A stretch of 64,000 nucleotides of DNA from Staphylococcus sp. GSSP0090 (GTDB lineage: Bacteria; Bacillota; Bacilli; Staphylococcales; Staphylococcaceae), in contig NZ_JACBFD010000019.1 of assembly GCF_013391405.1 (NCBI RefSeq), positions 90,081-154,080 of the forward strand, read 5' to 3'. Below the pieces are notes generated by a model. The model saw only the letters and a list, made by a program, of their open reading frames with translations. It searched no databases and had not been told where the DNA came from. The translations under genes were made by a program, and so were the position numbers. Shown here in pieces: positions 1 through 11,298 of this stretch; position 1 is the first letter of the stretch, and the number at the start of each line of letters is the position of its first letter.

Positions 1-24
1 TCGTTAAGTATGAGATCCAATTGT

Positions 25-255
25 TTACTTAATATTTAATACGCTATTAATTTTATCCATGTCAATTTGGTGCATAGGTTCACCATTTAATAATATAAAA
101 GGTGTTGCAAATGCGTCATAGTCAATCATTTCATTTCTATATTGCGTATTACTGATGTTTTTTTCATTATATACGACATTGTTATCGGCTAAGTAGTTCT
201 TAATGAAAGTACAAGGTGGACAATCATTTTGCGTGTATATGATAATTTCATTCAT
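25..255 (-). CDS. Glutaredoxin-like / NrdH-like thiol-redox protein
   Basis: A 76-residue protein of thioredoxin-fold size. It has a CPPC redox motif at residues 12-15 right after a first beta-strand (NEIIIYTQ), and a TPF segment that resembles the cis-proline TP loop of glutaredoxins. A role as a small cytosolic dithiol reductant is inferred; the natural partner cannot be read from sequence. The ATG is preceded by AAGGATAA. It is transcribed divergently from cydA, sharing a 200 bp intergenic region. The family call is firm; glutaredoxin versus NrdH is open. Confidence 0.8.
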   Translation of the reverse strand: MNEIIIYTQNDCPPCTFIKNYLADNNVVYNEKNISNTQYRNEMIDYDAFATPFILLNGEPMHQIDMDKINSVLNIK

Positions 256-289
256 AATCGGGTTATCCTTTCTTAATACAATTTACTAT

Positions 290-318
290 AATATAAGAGA
301 CTTTAGAATATATTTCAA
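290..318 (-). promoter_or_regulatory. Promoter of the glutaredoxin-like gene
   Basis: On the minus strand TTGAAA (313-318) and TATATT (290-295) are separated by 17 bp, a good sigma-A arrangement about 35 bp upstream of the gene's ATG. Confidence 0.55.
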
Positions 319-400
319 GTCTTTTAAATTGCATGAAATTAGACATCAATTTGTCACTTTATTTTGAGATAAATAAATTTAAAAAATATGTAAACCAGTT

Positions 401-433
401 TATAATGGATAGACGTTGTGATTTTTGTCACAA
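401..433 (+). promoter_or_regulatory. cydAB promoter -10 and Rex-type operator
   Basis: A perfect TATAAT (401-406) lies just before TTGTGATTTTTGTCACAA (416-433). That 18-mer is an exact TTGTGA-N6-TCACAA palindrome, the consensus for the NADH-sensing repressor Rex. It would cover the transcription start and early transcribed region, so a bound repressor would block initiation. No convincing -35 is visible. Rex control of cydABCD is established in Bacillus subtilis; here it is inferred from the site. Confidence 0.8.
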
Positions 434-454
434 ATAAATAAAAAAGGTGATATT

Positions 455-1807
455 ATGGATTCAGTTGAATTAGCTCGGTTTTTAACTGCGATGACGCTCG
501 CAGTGCATATAATTTTTGCAACAATTGGTGTGGGTATGCCAGTCATGTTTGCAGTTGCCGAATTTATAGGTATAAAGAAAAATAATCCACTATACACAAC
601 ATTAGCAAAAAGATGGTCTAAAGGTTATACAATAACAGTGGCTGTCGGTGTGGTGACAGGTACGATTATCGGTCTACAGTTATCCTTATTGTGGCCAACA
701 TTTATGCAAATGGGTGGACATGTTATAGCATTACCATTATTTATGGAAACTTTTGCTTTCTTCTTTGAAGCAATATTCTTGAGTATCTATCTTTATACGT
801 GGGATCGTTTCAAAGGAAAATGGACTCATTTTTTAATTAGTATACCAGTTATTCTTGGTGGATCATTCTCGGCATTCTTTATTACTGCCGTTAACTCATT
901 TATGAATACTCCAGCTGGATTTGAAATGAAAAATGGGAAAATGGTTAATGTTGAACCATTAGCAGCAATGTTTAATGATTCATTTTTAATTAGATCATTC
1001 CATGTGGTTGCAACGGCACTTATGACGATGGCCTTTGTATTAGCGGCTATTGCTGCTTTTAAATTGCTGAAAAATAAATTTAAAAAGGACACAGAATATC
1101 ATAAAAAAGCACTTAAACTGACTATGATTCTAGGCGTTATATTTACTTTAGGATCAATGTTAGCAGGTGACTTATCTGCTAAATTCTTACACCAAGAACA
1201 ACCAGAAAAATTAGCAGCATATGAATGGCATTTTGATACAGAGTCAAATGCAGATTTAGTATTATTTGGTTCATTGGATGAAAAAACACAAGAAGTAAAT
1301 GGTGCTATTAAAATACCAGGTCTGCTTAGCTTTTTAGCTGACAATAATACAAATACAGAAGTCAAAGGGTTGGATGATTTTCCAAAAGAACTACATCCAC
1401 CGATGATCGTGCATTACTACTTTGACCTCATGGTTTCAATGGGTGTATTTTGTTTAATTGTTTCTGGTGCCTATGTACTTACACTTATATTTAAAAAGTT
1501 ACGGAAATTCACTTATTCCAAGCCTATGTTATATGGTGCACTATTGACCGGACCGGCTGCTATGCTTGCAATCGAATTTGGCTGGTTCCTAACTGAACAA
1601 GGACGCCAACCATGGATGGTTCGTGGTTATCTTAAAGTAGCAGATGCTGCAACTCAAGCAGGCGGATTAACATTAGTGACAATATTATTTGGATTGCTCT
1701 ACCTCATACTCATTGTTACATCTTCATATGTATTAATTCGTATGTTTAAAGAGAAACCAGCATACAAAGAAGTTGAAGCACTAGCTTCAGAAAGAGGTGA
1801 TGCATAA
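455..1807 (+). CDS. cydA: Cytochrome bd ubiquinol/menaquinol oxidase subunit I
   Basis: Membrane subunit I of the bd-type terminal oxidase, which oxidises menaquinol and reduces oxygen to water. The protein has 450 residues, many hydrophobic helices, His18 in the first helix (candidate haem ligand), a second conserved His in RSFHVVAT near residue 190, and GRQPW near residue 383, diagnostic of the family. Start chosen at ATG 455, 4 bp after AAAAAGGTGA; an in-frame TTG at 425 lies inside the operator and has no ribosome site. The stop overlaps the cydB start by one base, so the two are translationally coupled. The upstream Rex-type box suggests induction when NADH accumulates at low oxygen. Confidence 0.96.
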   Translation: MDSVELARFLTAMTLAVHIIFATIGVGMPVMFAVAEFIGIKKNNPLYTTLAKRWSKGYTITVAVGVVTGTIIGLQLSLLWPTFMQMGGHVIALPLFMETFAFFFEAIFLSIYLYTWDRFKGKWTHFLISIPVILGGSFSAFFITAVNSFMNTPAGFEMKNGKMVNVEPLAAMFNDSFLIRSFHVVATALMTMAFVLAAIAAFKLLKNKFKKDTEYHKKALKLTMILGVIFTLGSMLAGDLSAKFLHQEQPEKLAAYEWHFDTESNADLVLFGSLDEKTQEVNGAIKIPGLLSFLADNNTNTEVKGLDDFPKELHPPMIVHYYFDLMVSMGVFCLIVSGAYVLTLIFKKLRKFTYSKPMLYGALLTGPAAMLAIEFGWFLTEQGRQPWMVRGYLKVADAATQAGGLTLVTILFGLLYLILIVTSSYVLIRMFKEKPAYKEVEALASERGDA

Positions 1808-2823
1808 TGTTACTTGCCTATATCGGTATTTCCGTACTTTGGATATTCTTATTCTGCTACATCATTATCGCATCGATTGACTTTGGTGCAGGTTTCTTTA
1901 CATTACATGCTAAAATTACGAAACAAGATAAGAAAATCAATCATTTAATTTCGCGTTATTTAAACCCAGTCTGGGAAGTAACCAATGTATTCTTTGTATT
2001 TTTCTTTGTTGGTATGGTCGGTTTTTTCCCTGATACTGCAATGTATTTTGGTACAGTATTATTATTACCAGCTTCAATCGCACTAATATTACTGTCCATA
2101 AGAGGTGCATTTTATGCCTTTGAAAACTATGGACCAGATACTAAATTAATTTGGTTAGCGATGTATGGTATAGCTGGGTTATTAATACCAGCATCACTGG
2201 CTACGACATTAACGATTTCAGAAGGTGGATATATTACAGGAACTGAAAATAACTTAGATTTAAATTGGACGGAGTTACTCTTGAGTCCATATTCTTGGTC
2301 AGTTGTATTCTTAGCTATTATCTCAGTGCTTTATATATCTTCAGGATTCTTAACATATTATGCTGCCAAAGCAAAAGATAAACCTGCTTATAACTTGTTA
2401 AGATATTGGTTCTTATTTTGGGGGCCGCCAATGATAGCAATTTCATTATTTGTATTCTTATCCCTACGCCTTCAAAATGAAGCGCATTTCATAAACGCCG
2501 TATCGAATTATTGGTGGTTGTTCTTGTTAAGTTTTATTTGTTTTGTTGGCGCAATGATATTAACATTAATGAAAAAAGCACATGGTTATGCATTTGTCTT
2601 AGTTATTTTACAAATGGGATTCGCATTTTTTGGATATGGCGCAAGCAAATTACCATATTTACTATATCCGTTTATTCGAATAGATGAGCATGTTGTAAAT
2701 AGTAGTATGGCAATTGCGTTAATCATTGTCTTTATTTTAGGTTTACTTTTACTCATTCCATCGTTAATATTATTATTAAGATTATTTGTTTTCGACAAAA
2801 AATATGTAGAGGGCAAAAAATAG
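1807..2823 (+). CDS. cydB: Cytochrome bd oxidase subunit II
   Basis: Subunit II of the bd oxidase, an integral membrane protein of 338 residues with about eight hydrophobic helices. It carries the usual N-terminal feature of an acidic residue in the first helix (IIASIDFGAG) followed by NPVWEVTNVF. It forms the heterodimer with CydA. The ATG at 1807 overlaps the cydA stop (TAATG). No cydCD assembly-transporter genes follow; the next gene is ktrC after about 100 bp. Confidence 0.96.
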   Translation: MLLAYIGISVLWIFLFCYIIIASIDFGAGFFTLHAKITKQDKKINHLISRYLNPVWEVTNVFFVFFFVGMVGFFPDTAMYFGTVLLLPASIALILLSIRGAFYAFENYGPDTKLIWLAMYGIAGLLIPASLATTLTISEGGYITGTENNLDLNWTELLLSPYSWSVVFLAIISVLYISSGFLTYYAAKAKDKPAYNLLRYWFLFWGPPMIAISLFVFLSLRLQNEAHFINAVSNYWWLFLLSFICFVGAMILTLMKKAHGYAFVLVILQMGFAFFGYGASKLPYLLYPFIRIDEHVVNSSMAIALIIVFILGLLLLIPSLILLLRLFVFDKKYVEGKK

Positions 2824-2920
2824 TTAAAATTTTCAAATGTGGTTATGGTTATTCGATTCAATACTTTAGAAAGTATGATAATGAATAATCATGCCACGAT
2901 TTTTAAATTGGAGGACACAC

Positions 2921-3580
2921 ATGGATAAAGAGTATGTTGTAATTGGTTTAGGCCGATTTGGTGGAAGTATTGTAAGAGAATTAAATGCACTTGATATGGA
3001 TGTAATGGCAATTGATATGAATGAAGCGCGTGTAAACGAATATAGCGATATTGCGACACACGCTGTAGTTGCTGATACTACGGATGAGGCAGTTATGAAG
3101 AGCTTAGGCATTAGAAATTTTGATCATGTGATTGTTGCAATTGGTGAAAATATTCAATCGAGCACTTTAACTACACTAATCCTAAAAGAATTAGGGGTTA
3201 AAAAAGTTACAGCAAAAGCTCAAAATGATTATCACGCCAAAATTTTAAATAAAATTGGTGCTGACACGGTAGTGCATCCCGAAAGAGATATGGGTAGAAG
3301 GATAGCTCATAATGTAGCAAGTGCCAGTGTGCTGGATTATTTGGAGCTTGCAGATGAGCATTCAATAGTAGAGATTAAAGCTAGTGAAAAAATGGCAGGT
3401 CAAACTATTATACAATTAGATATTCGTGCCCAATTTGGAATTAGTATTATAGCGATTAAAAGAGGTAGGGATATTTTAGTTTCTCCAGACCCTAATATTA
3501 GTATTGAAATAGGGGATATTTTAATTATGATTGGTCACGATAATGATTTAAATCGTTTTGAGAAAAAAGTAGTAAGATAA
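2921..3580 (+). CDS. ktrC: Potassium-channel regulatory subunit of the TrkA/KtrA family
   Basis: Cytosolic RCK protein that gates a KtrB/KtrD-type potassium translocase. The 219-residue protein begins with a Rossmann nucleotide-binding fold (VVIGLGRFGGS, residues 5-15; acidic end of beta-2 in AIDMNE), followed by a C-terminal TrkA_C domain from about residue 140. ATG 2921 follows GGAGGA at 7 bp; the longer in-frame ATG at 2891 lacks a ribosome site. It stands alone after cydB and ends at a strong terminator. The staphylococcal single-gene KtrC is the closest match; no membrane subunit lies in the window. Confidence 0.9.
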   Translation: MDKEYVVIGLGRFGGSIVRELNALDMDVMAIDMNEARVNEYSDIATHAVVADTTDEAVMKSLGIRNFDHVIVAIGENIQSSTLTTLILKELGVKKVTAKAQNDYHAKILNKIGADTVVHPERDMGRRIAHNVASASVLDYLELADEHSIVEIKASEKMAGQTIIQLDIRAQFGISIIAIKRGRDILVSPDPNISIEIGDILIMIGHDNDLNRFEKKVVR

Positions 3581-3635
3581 ATTATTAAAACCATAATGAA
3601 CAAACTTGAGATATAAAAATCTTAGGTTAAAGTAT

Positions 3636-3670
3636 AAACGTCAATTTCATTAGAAATTGACGTTTTCTTT
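3636..3670 (+). terminator. Terminator after ktrC
   Basis: A 13 bp stem (AAACGTCAATTTC with its complement) and 4-base loop, followed by TTTTCTTTAATTTTT. It also lies downstream of the convergent small gene and could serve it weakly. Confidence 0.8.
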
Positions 3671-3757
3671 AATTTTTATATGATTTTGTAGTTTGTTAAG
3701 GCGACATCTTTAACATTTTATTTAAATTTCATAAAATGTGTTTACTTTTATTGCTAG

Positions 3758-3961
3758 TCACAACTTGTTATTGAAATGATTGTTTTTATTATATTTTTTG
3801 ATATTAGAGATTAAAATATATAAACCAATGATTAACATCACTATTGGAAGTATGATTATTAAATATATGGAAAATGATCCAAATAAATTCGTGAACATTG
3901 ATAATATAAGTATGAAAAGTAAAATTAAAATGACTAAATTTAGACGAAATGTTTTCGACAT
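3758..3961 (-). CDS. Small two-helix membrane protein of unknown function
   Basis: A 67-residue hydrophobic protein with two predicted transmembrane segments (about residues 7-26 and 30-52) and a polar, Asn/Lys-rich C-terminus (KKYNKNNHFNNKL). An excellent ribosome site, AAAGGAGG, sits 6 bp before the ATG, which is the main evidence that this is a real gene. It lies alone between the convergent ktrC and the co-directional rnjA. I do not recognise a family and assign no function. Confidence 0.6.
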   Translation of the reverse strand: MSKTFRLNLVILILLFILILSMFTNLFGSFSIYLIIILPIVMLIIGLYILISNIKKYNKNNHFNNKL

Positions 3962-4119
3962 CGTATACCTCCTTTATTCACTAAGTTATTTATAAAATAA
4001 TGTTTCCTTATTTAATATCACAATCAATGTAACACAGTGAGCCTAAAACATAAATAATTGATTCAAACTCATTTTCGTTAATAATTATAGTACCCGTTTA
4101 GTGAGCTTCCTTAAAAAAA

Positions 4120-4165
4120 TATTAAACACAAAGAGACCTAATCCACATTAAGGACTAGGTCTCTT
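4120..4165 (-). terminator. Terminator after rpoY-rnjA
   Basis: Inverted repeat AAGAGACCTAATCC / GGACTAGGTCTCTT (4131-4165) with a 7-base loop, read on the minus strand 40 bp after the rnjA stop and followed by a U-rich tract. Confidence 0.75.
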
Positions 4166-4204
4166 GTTATTAAGCATAGGAAAGTTATTCCATACGCATG
4201 CTTA

Positions 4205-6282
<2,078 letters not shown>

Positions 6283-6778
6283 TTTATATATTTCCTCCTA
6301 AAAATCATGTGTTGATTTTATAATTATTTTTATTGTTATACCCTAGTACTATAGATAATGAAAAATTAGGGCTACATTGTAGCGCAAGTTCAACTTTTCA
6401 TAAAATTGTAATAGCTACCGTATATAATTAGAACATACTAGTATTGTCCGGTAAGTTTTTAGGGTGATCTTCAGTTCGTTCGAATAGAAAAACACAAATA
6501 CTTTAATTTGTATGTTTTCAGTTATTTCTCATTTTACATGATGTAGTGGAATAAATAAAGCAGTTTTATCACAAGTGAAAACTATTTAATAGTACAAGTT
6601 GCTTCTTATTTAAATTACTTATGATAAATTATTAGAATTAAATGCAGAAAATTTTGAAAAAACAATATAAAAACTTGAGTAGTATATAAAAATTAATTAA
6701 GATAAAGAGGTATCTTAGAGGAAAGTTAAGTACAAAATACGATGTATGATATTTATAGTTAATATTGAGGTGGATCAT
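6283..6778. other. Gene-free 496 bp region
   Basis: Divergent intergenic region between rpoY (minus) and a small plus-strand gene. It holds a short palindrome GCTACATTGTAGC (6372-6384) and a plus-strand TATAAT (6423-6428) that could start a transcript running into the next gene. There is no convincing ORF, and I cannot pin down the rpoY promoter. Confidence 0.4.
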
Positions 6779-7051
6779 TTGAACAATGTAAAGAGAATAG
6801 TAGAAGATGTAAAAAAAGAGAAAGTGCGTACGGATAAAATATTTAAAGATATAACGTTTGAAGTACGTGCTGAGCAAGTCATCATGTTTTTTAATTACAA
6901 TGAAATCATTGATACAGTGAATGAAGATCAGAATTATGTTAAACATAATCATGACCCAGAATTTATTGACATTCAGCAGTTAGCTGAATTGAAAGCTGAG
7001 TTTAATGAGCTGAACATTCCATATCATGAACGAAGAGATGATTTTATGTAA
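6779..7051 (+). CDS. Conserved small protein of unknown function
   Basis: A 90-residue soluble, charged protein. TTG 6779 is preferred because GAGG lies 8 bp upstream; the longer in-frame ATG 6746 has no ribosome site. The N-terminal half is Lys/Glu-rich and probably helical, followed by a beta-like stretch (FEVRAEQVIMFF) and an acidic region. I do not recognise the family. It stands alone, divergent from rpoY, and is followed by the candidate small RNA at 7.3 kb. Confidence 0.6.
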   Translation: MNNVKRIVEDVKKEKVRTDKIFKDITFEVRAEQVIMFFNYNEIIDTVNEDQNYVKHNHDPEFIDIQQLAELKAEFNELNIPYHERRDDFM

Positions 7052-7273
7052 TATTGACGTAGTACGAGCATTGTACTGTAATTAGACTGCACTGATAAAA
7101 ATTTAATTATCAAATAAGTTATATGGCTGGTTCACATGATAAATAAGGTTGAGATTCGTTGATATAAACTAGTTAATTTTAGCAAACTGTATATAAATAG
7201 AAGGATTGCTGAAATTAAAAAGGAACCATGCCTTATCAATTTAAGTGGTTTTGTACATTTTTTAAATATTATG

Positions 7274-7301
7274 TTAACGATTTTATATATTTTGCTACAA
7301 T
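7274..7301 (+). promoter_or_regulatory. Extended -10 promoter without a downstream ORF
   Basis: TTAACG (7274-7279), 16 bp spacer, then TGC-TACAAT (7293-7301), an extended -10. The next terminator is at 7392, and no ORF of plausible size lies between, so it probably drives a small RNA. Confidence 0.5.
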
Positions 7302-7307
7302 CCCCAG

Positions 7308-7437
7308 TATAGGAATGAAAATGACTAGGCTAAAAAGTAGCGTAGATTGAACTGTGAGATACTTTATAGAGACAAGAAAGATAAAAATATAAACAGAGCT
7401 CATCCAAAGTTAAATTGGGTGAGCTCTGTTTTTTTTA
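7308..7437 (+). ncRNA. Candidate small RNA of about 130 nt
   Basis: Boundaries are inferred from the extended -10 promoter ending at 7301 and the rho-independent terminator ending about 7437. The longest ORF inside is an 11-codon stretch. It lies between the 90-residue gene and the convergent def gene. I do not recognise it as any of the known Rsa RNAs, though I cannot search. Confidence 0.4.
7392..7437 (+). terminator. Strong terminator between convergent transcripts
   Basis: A 14 bp stem (AACAGAGCTCATCC paired with GGGTGAGCTCTGTT, one G-U) with an 11-base loop and eight T residues. It may also terminate def on the other strand. Confidence 0.85.
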
Positions 7438-7492
7438 GGAATCGTTATTTCTAGACAAACGATGATTTACTATATGAGTTCAATCAAACAAA

Positions 7493-8044
7493 TCAAACTT
7501 CTACAGCATCTTCATGTGGTTGAAGTGGATTGTTTGGATCTATATGATCATAGAACATGATTCCATTGATATGGTCAATTTCATGTTGAATCACAACAGC
7601 GGGATAACCTTTTAAGCGCAACTTCACTTCTTTTCCATCGATATCTGTCGCTTTAACTGTAATTCTGTTTTTACGATGAACTAATCCTGGAATATTTTCA
7701 TCTACACTTAAGCAACCTTCACCAGTGGGAAGATAGGCTTCTTGAATACTGTGGCTCATGATTTTCGGATTGATTAACATCAAATCATATGACTTGCCAT
7801 TTCCGTCATCTGGAACATAAACGGCAATCATTTTTTTTGAGATATTGATTTGTGGCGCGGCAAGACCAACACCTGAGCGCAAACCATATTTAGAAGCAAT
7901 TTCATCGTCTTGACTATTAATTAAAAATTCACGCATAGCCAATAACGTATTACGATCTTCTTCAGAAAGCGGTAAAGTAACATCTTCCGCTTTTTTACGA
8001 AGAGTAGGATGTCCATCACGGATAATATCTTTCATTGTTAACAT
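7493..8044 (-). CDS. def: Peptide deformylase
   Basis: Removes the formyl group from the N-terminal methionine of new proteins. It is an iron/zinc metalloenzyme of the Firmicute type, 183 residues. All three motifs are present: GVGLAAPQ (about 58-65), EGCLS (109-113, Cys111 a metal ligand) and HEIDH (154-158). Start chosen at ATG 8044 ([16 protein letters not shown]), matching the staphylococcal enzyme from memory and preceded by GGAAGGTG. Divergent from the lipoprotein gene. Confidence 0.95.
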   Translation of the reverse strand: MLTMKDIIRDGHPTLRKKAEDVTLPLSEEDRNTLLAMREFLINSQDDEIASKYGLRSGVGLAAPQINISKKMIAVYVPDDGNGKSYDLMLINPKIMSHSIQEAYLPTGEGCLSVDENIPGLVHRKNRITVKATDIDGKEVKLRLKGYPAVVIQHEIDHINGIMFYDHIDPNNPLQPHEDAVEV

Positions 8045-8169
8045 TTGTTCATACACCTTCCTTAATATAAAATATACCAAAATTTAATAGGTAAAATACA
8101 GTAGTTAGATTTGATTTATCATAAAATATTATATAACATAACAAGCACATAAAGGAGGATTTTTCAAAA

Positions 8170-8796
8170 ATGAAATTAAAATATGGCATCGGTGCAGTCA
8201 TTGCATCTACAGTATTAGTTGCAGGTTGTACAACAGATAAAGGTGAAATCAAAGATTATAATGAACAAGTGCAAAAAGCTTTTGATGAAGAAAAACCTGT
8301 ATCATCTGTGGGAAAAAAATTAAATAGTTTAGAGAAAGATAAACAAAAATTAGTAAAAAACATCAATGGTAAAGATCAACAAGAAGTTCAAAAAACTTCA
8401 AAAAAAGTAGTTGATAATGTAGAACAAAGAGAAAAAGAATTTGAAAAAGAAGAAAAAGCCATAAATAATTCTGAAGAAAAATTCAAAAAAGCGGAAAAAC
8501 ATTTAGATAATATTAGCGACAAAGGCAAGAAAAAAGAAGTCAAACAATTGAATGACGCACTAAAAGAAAAATATAAAGCGCATGACGCGTATGCAAAAGC
8601 GTATAAAAATATCATGAATAAGGAAAAAGATATGTTTGAATATACTGCTGGCGATCAAGTGGAACAATCTCAAATTGATAAAAAATCTGAAGCGGTATCA
8701 AAATCGTATAAAGATATGAATAAAGCGTTCAAAAAATATTCTGATACGATGAATAAAGTGAACAAAGAAAAAGAAGATGTAGATAGTTTAGCTTAG
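8170..8796 (+). CDS. YkyA-like cell-wall-associated lipoprotein
   Basis: A 208-residue lipoprotein with a short signal peptide ending in the lipobox VAGC (Cys20). The rest is highly charged, Lys/Glu-rich and almost entirely helical with coiled-coil character. Content and position (between def and pdhA, as ykyA in B. subtilis) fit the YkyA putative cell-wall-binding lipoprotein family, whose function is unknown. AAAGGAGG lies 10 bp before the ATG. Not clearly co-transcribed with pdhA. Confidence 0.82.
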   Translation: MKLKYGIGAVIASTVLVAGCTTDKGEIKDYNEQVQKAFDEEKPVSSVGKKLNSLEKDKQKLVKNINGKDQQEVQKTSKKVVDNVEQREKEFEKEEKAINNSEEKFKKAEKHLDNISDKGKKKEVKQLNDALKEKYKAHDAYAKAYKNIMNKEKDMFEYTAGDQVEQSQIDKKSEAVSKSYKDMNKAFKKYSDTMNKVNKEKEDVDSLA

Positions 8797-8927
8797 TTAA
8801 AAAAGCGAGTCATTTGAAATTATAATATAGAAGATATAGTATAAGTATTGGTTCCGCTTACATTTAAATGGAAATGCACAACGATAGACCTAAGATGATT
8901 AGTAATACAGTATTAATAAATTAATTA

Positions 8928-8947
8928 GTACAGTTGCGAAACTGTAC
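8928..8947. promoter_or_regulatory. Candidate operator upstream of pdhA
   Basis: GTACAGTTGCGAAACTGTAC is a perfect 8-4-8 inverted repeat located 60-80 bp upstream of the pdhA -10. A related core (GCGAAACAGT) recurs at about 8987-8996, close to the promoter. It does not match Rex, Fur, CcpA or CodY consensus. Confidence 0.45.
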
Positions 8948-9001
8948 CTATTACAACTACTACAGAACTTTTTCAAATTGTTTAACAGCGAAACAGTTTT
9001 A

Positions 9002-9010
9002 TGGTACAAT
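9002..9010 (+). promoter_or_regulatory. pdhABCD promoter (extended -10)
   Basis: TGG-TACAAT is an extended -10, about 50 bp upstream of the pdhA ATG. The -35 is not clear (TTTAAC at 18 bp is the nearest). Confidence 0.55.
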
Positions 9011-9061
9011 GTTTAAGGATAAAATGAATTTCTATTATACGGGAAAGGTTTGGTGAATTGA

Positions 9062-10174
<1,113 letters not shown>

Positions 10175-10177
10175 CCG

Positions 10178-11155
10178 ATGGCACAAATGACAATGGTACA
10201 AGCGATTAACAACGCGCTTAAAACCGAATTACAAAACGACGAAAATGTTTTACTTTTCGGTGAAGACGTCGGTGTTAACGGTGGTGTTTTCCGTGTAACT
10301 GAAGGTTTACAAAAAGAATTCGGTGAAGATCGTGTATTTGATACACCTTTAGCGGAATCTGGTATTGGTGGTTTAGCTTTAGGTTTAACTACTCAAGGAT
10401 ACCGTCCAGTTATGGAAATACAATTCTTAGGATTTGTATTTGAAGTATTCGACTCTGTAGCAGGACAATTAGCGCGTACGCGTTTCCGTTCTGGTAACTC
10501 TAAACAAGCACCAGTAACAATTCGTGCTCCATTTGGTGGTGGTGTACACACACCTGAACTACATGCTGATAACTTAGAAGGTATCTTAGCGCAATCACCT
10601 GGTCTAAGTGTTGTAATCCCTTCTAATCCTTACGATGCAAAAGGTTTATTAATTTCTGCAATCAGAAGTAACGACCCAGTTGTTTACTTAGAGCACATGA
10701 AATTATATCGTTCATTCCGTGACGAAGTACCTGAAGAAGAGTACACTATCGAAATTGGTAAAGCGAACGTGAAACAAGAAGGTAATGATATTACACTAAT
10801 CGCTTATGGTGCGATGGTACAAGAATCATTAAAAGCAGCAGAAGAATTAGAAAAAGATGGCCATTCAGTAGAAGTTATTGACTTACGTACTGTACAACCA
10901 ATCGATATCGAAACACTTGTTGCTTCAGTTGAAAAAACTGGACGTGCAGTAGTGGTACAAGAAGCGCAACGTCAAGCTGGTGTTGGTGCAACAGTTGCTT
11001 CAGAATTAGCTGAACGTGCAATTCTTTCATTAGAAGCACCAATCACTCGTGTAGCAGCAGCAGATACGGTTTATCCGTTTACGCAAGCTGAAAATGTTTG
11101 GTTACCAAACAAAAACGATATTGTTGAAAAAGCAAAAGCAACATTAGAATTTTAA
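10178..11155 (+). CDS. pdhB: Pyruvate dehydrogenase E1 beta subunit
   Basis: Beta chain of E1, 325 residues, forming the alpha2-beta2 tetramer with PdhA. The N-terminal half matches transketolase pyrimidine-binding domains ([16 protein letters not shown], then [15 protein letters not shown]), and the C-terminal half is a transketolase C domain ([12 protein letters not shown]). Ribosome site AAGGAG lies in the pdhA 3' end. A 143 bp gap with a large hairpin separates it from pdhC. Confidence 0.97.
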   Translation: MAQMTMVQAINNALKTELQNDENVLLFGEDVGVNGGVFRVTEGLQKEFGEDRVFDTPLAESGIGGLALGLTTQGYRPVMEIQFLGFVFEVFDSVAGQLARTRFRSGNSKQAPVTIRAPFGGGVHTPELHADNLEGILAQSPGLSVVIPSNPYDAKGLLISAIRSNDPVVYLEHMKLYRSFRDEVPEEEYTIEIGKANVKQEGNDITLIAYGAMVQESLKAAEELEKDGHSVEVIDLRTVQPIDIETLVASVEKTGRAVVVQEAQRQAGVGATVASELAERAILSLEAPITRVAAADTVYPFTQAENVWLPNKNDIVEKAKATLEF

Positions 11156-11168
11156 TAATCACTGATCA

Positions 11169-11204
11169 GAAGTAGTGTATACGACGCGTCGATATACCTA
11201 CTTC
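11169..11204 (+). other. Hairpin between pdhB and pdhC
   Basis: An imperfect inverted repeat with arms starting GAAGTAG and ending CTACTTC, pairing through to a central CGACGCGTCG core. There is no T-run, so it is unlikely to be a simple terminator. It may stabilise or mark processing of the pdhAB or pdhCD segment of the mRNA. Confidence 0.55.
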
Positions 11205-11298
11205 GTTCAGGTTTATATATAAATATGAGTTTTGAGTTGTTAGCTCACTCTCGATTTCTAATTTTTGACTTAATATGAATTTTTAGGAGGATAATAAC

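Noticed and set aside
384..406. cre site before cydA (ATGTAAACCAGTTTAT)
   Set aside because: Lacks the essential central CG of the CcpA consensus.
6638..6952. 104-codon minus-strand ORF opposite the 90-residue gene
   Set aside because: Phe/Ile/Tyr-rich product typical of AT-rich antisense, no ribosome site.
11169..11204. pdhB-pdhC hairpin as a rho-independent terminator
   Set aside because: No T-run follows, and pdhC/pdhD belong to the same complex as pdhAB.
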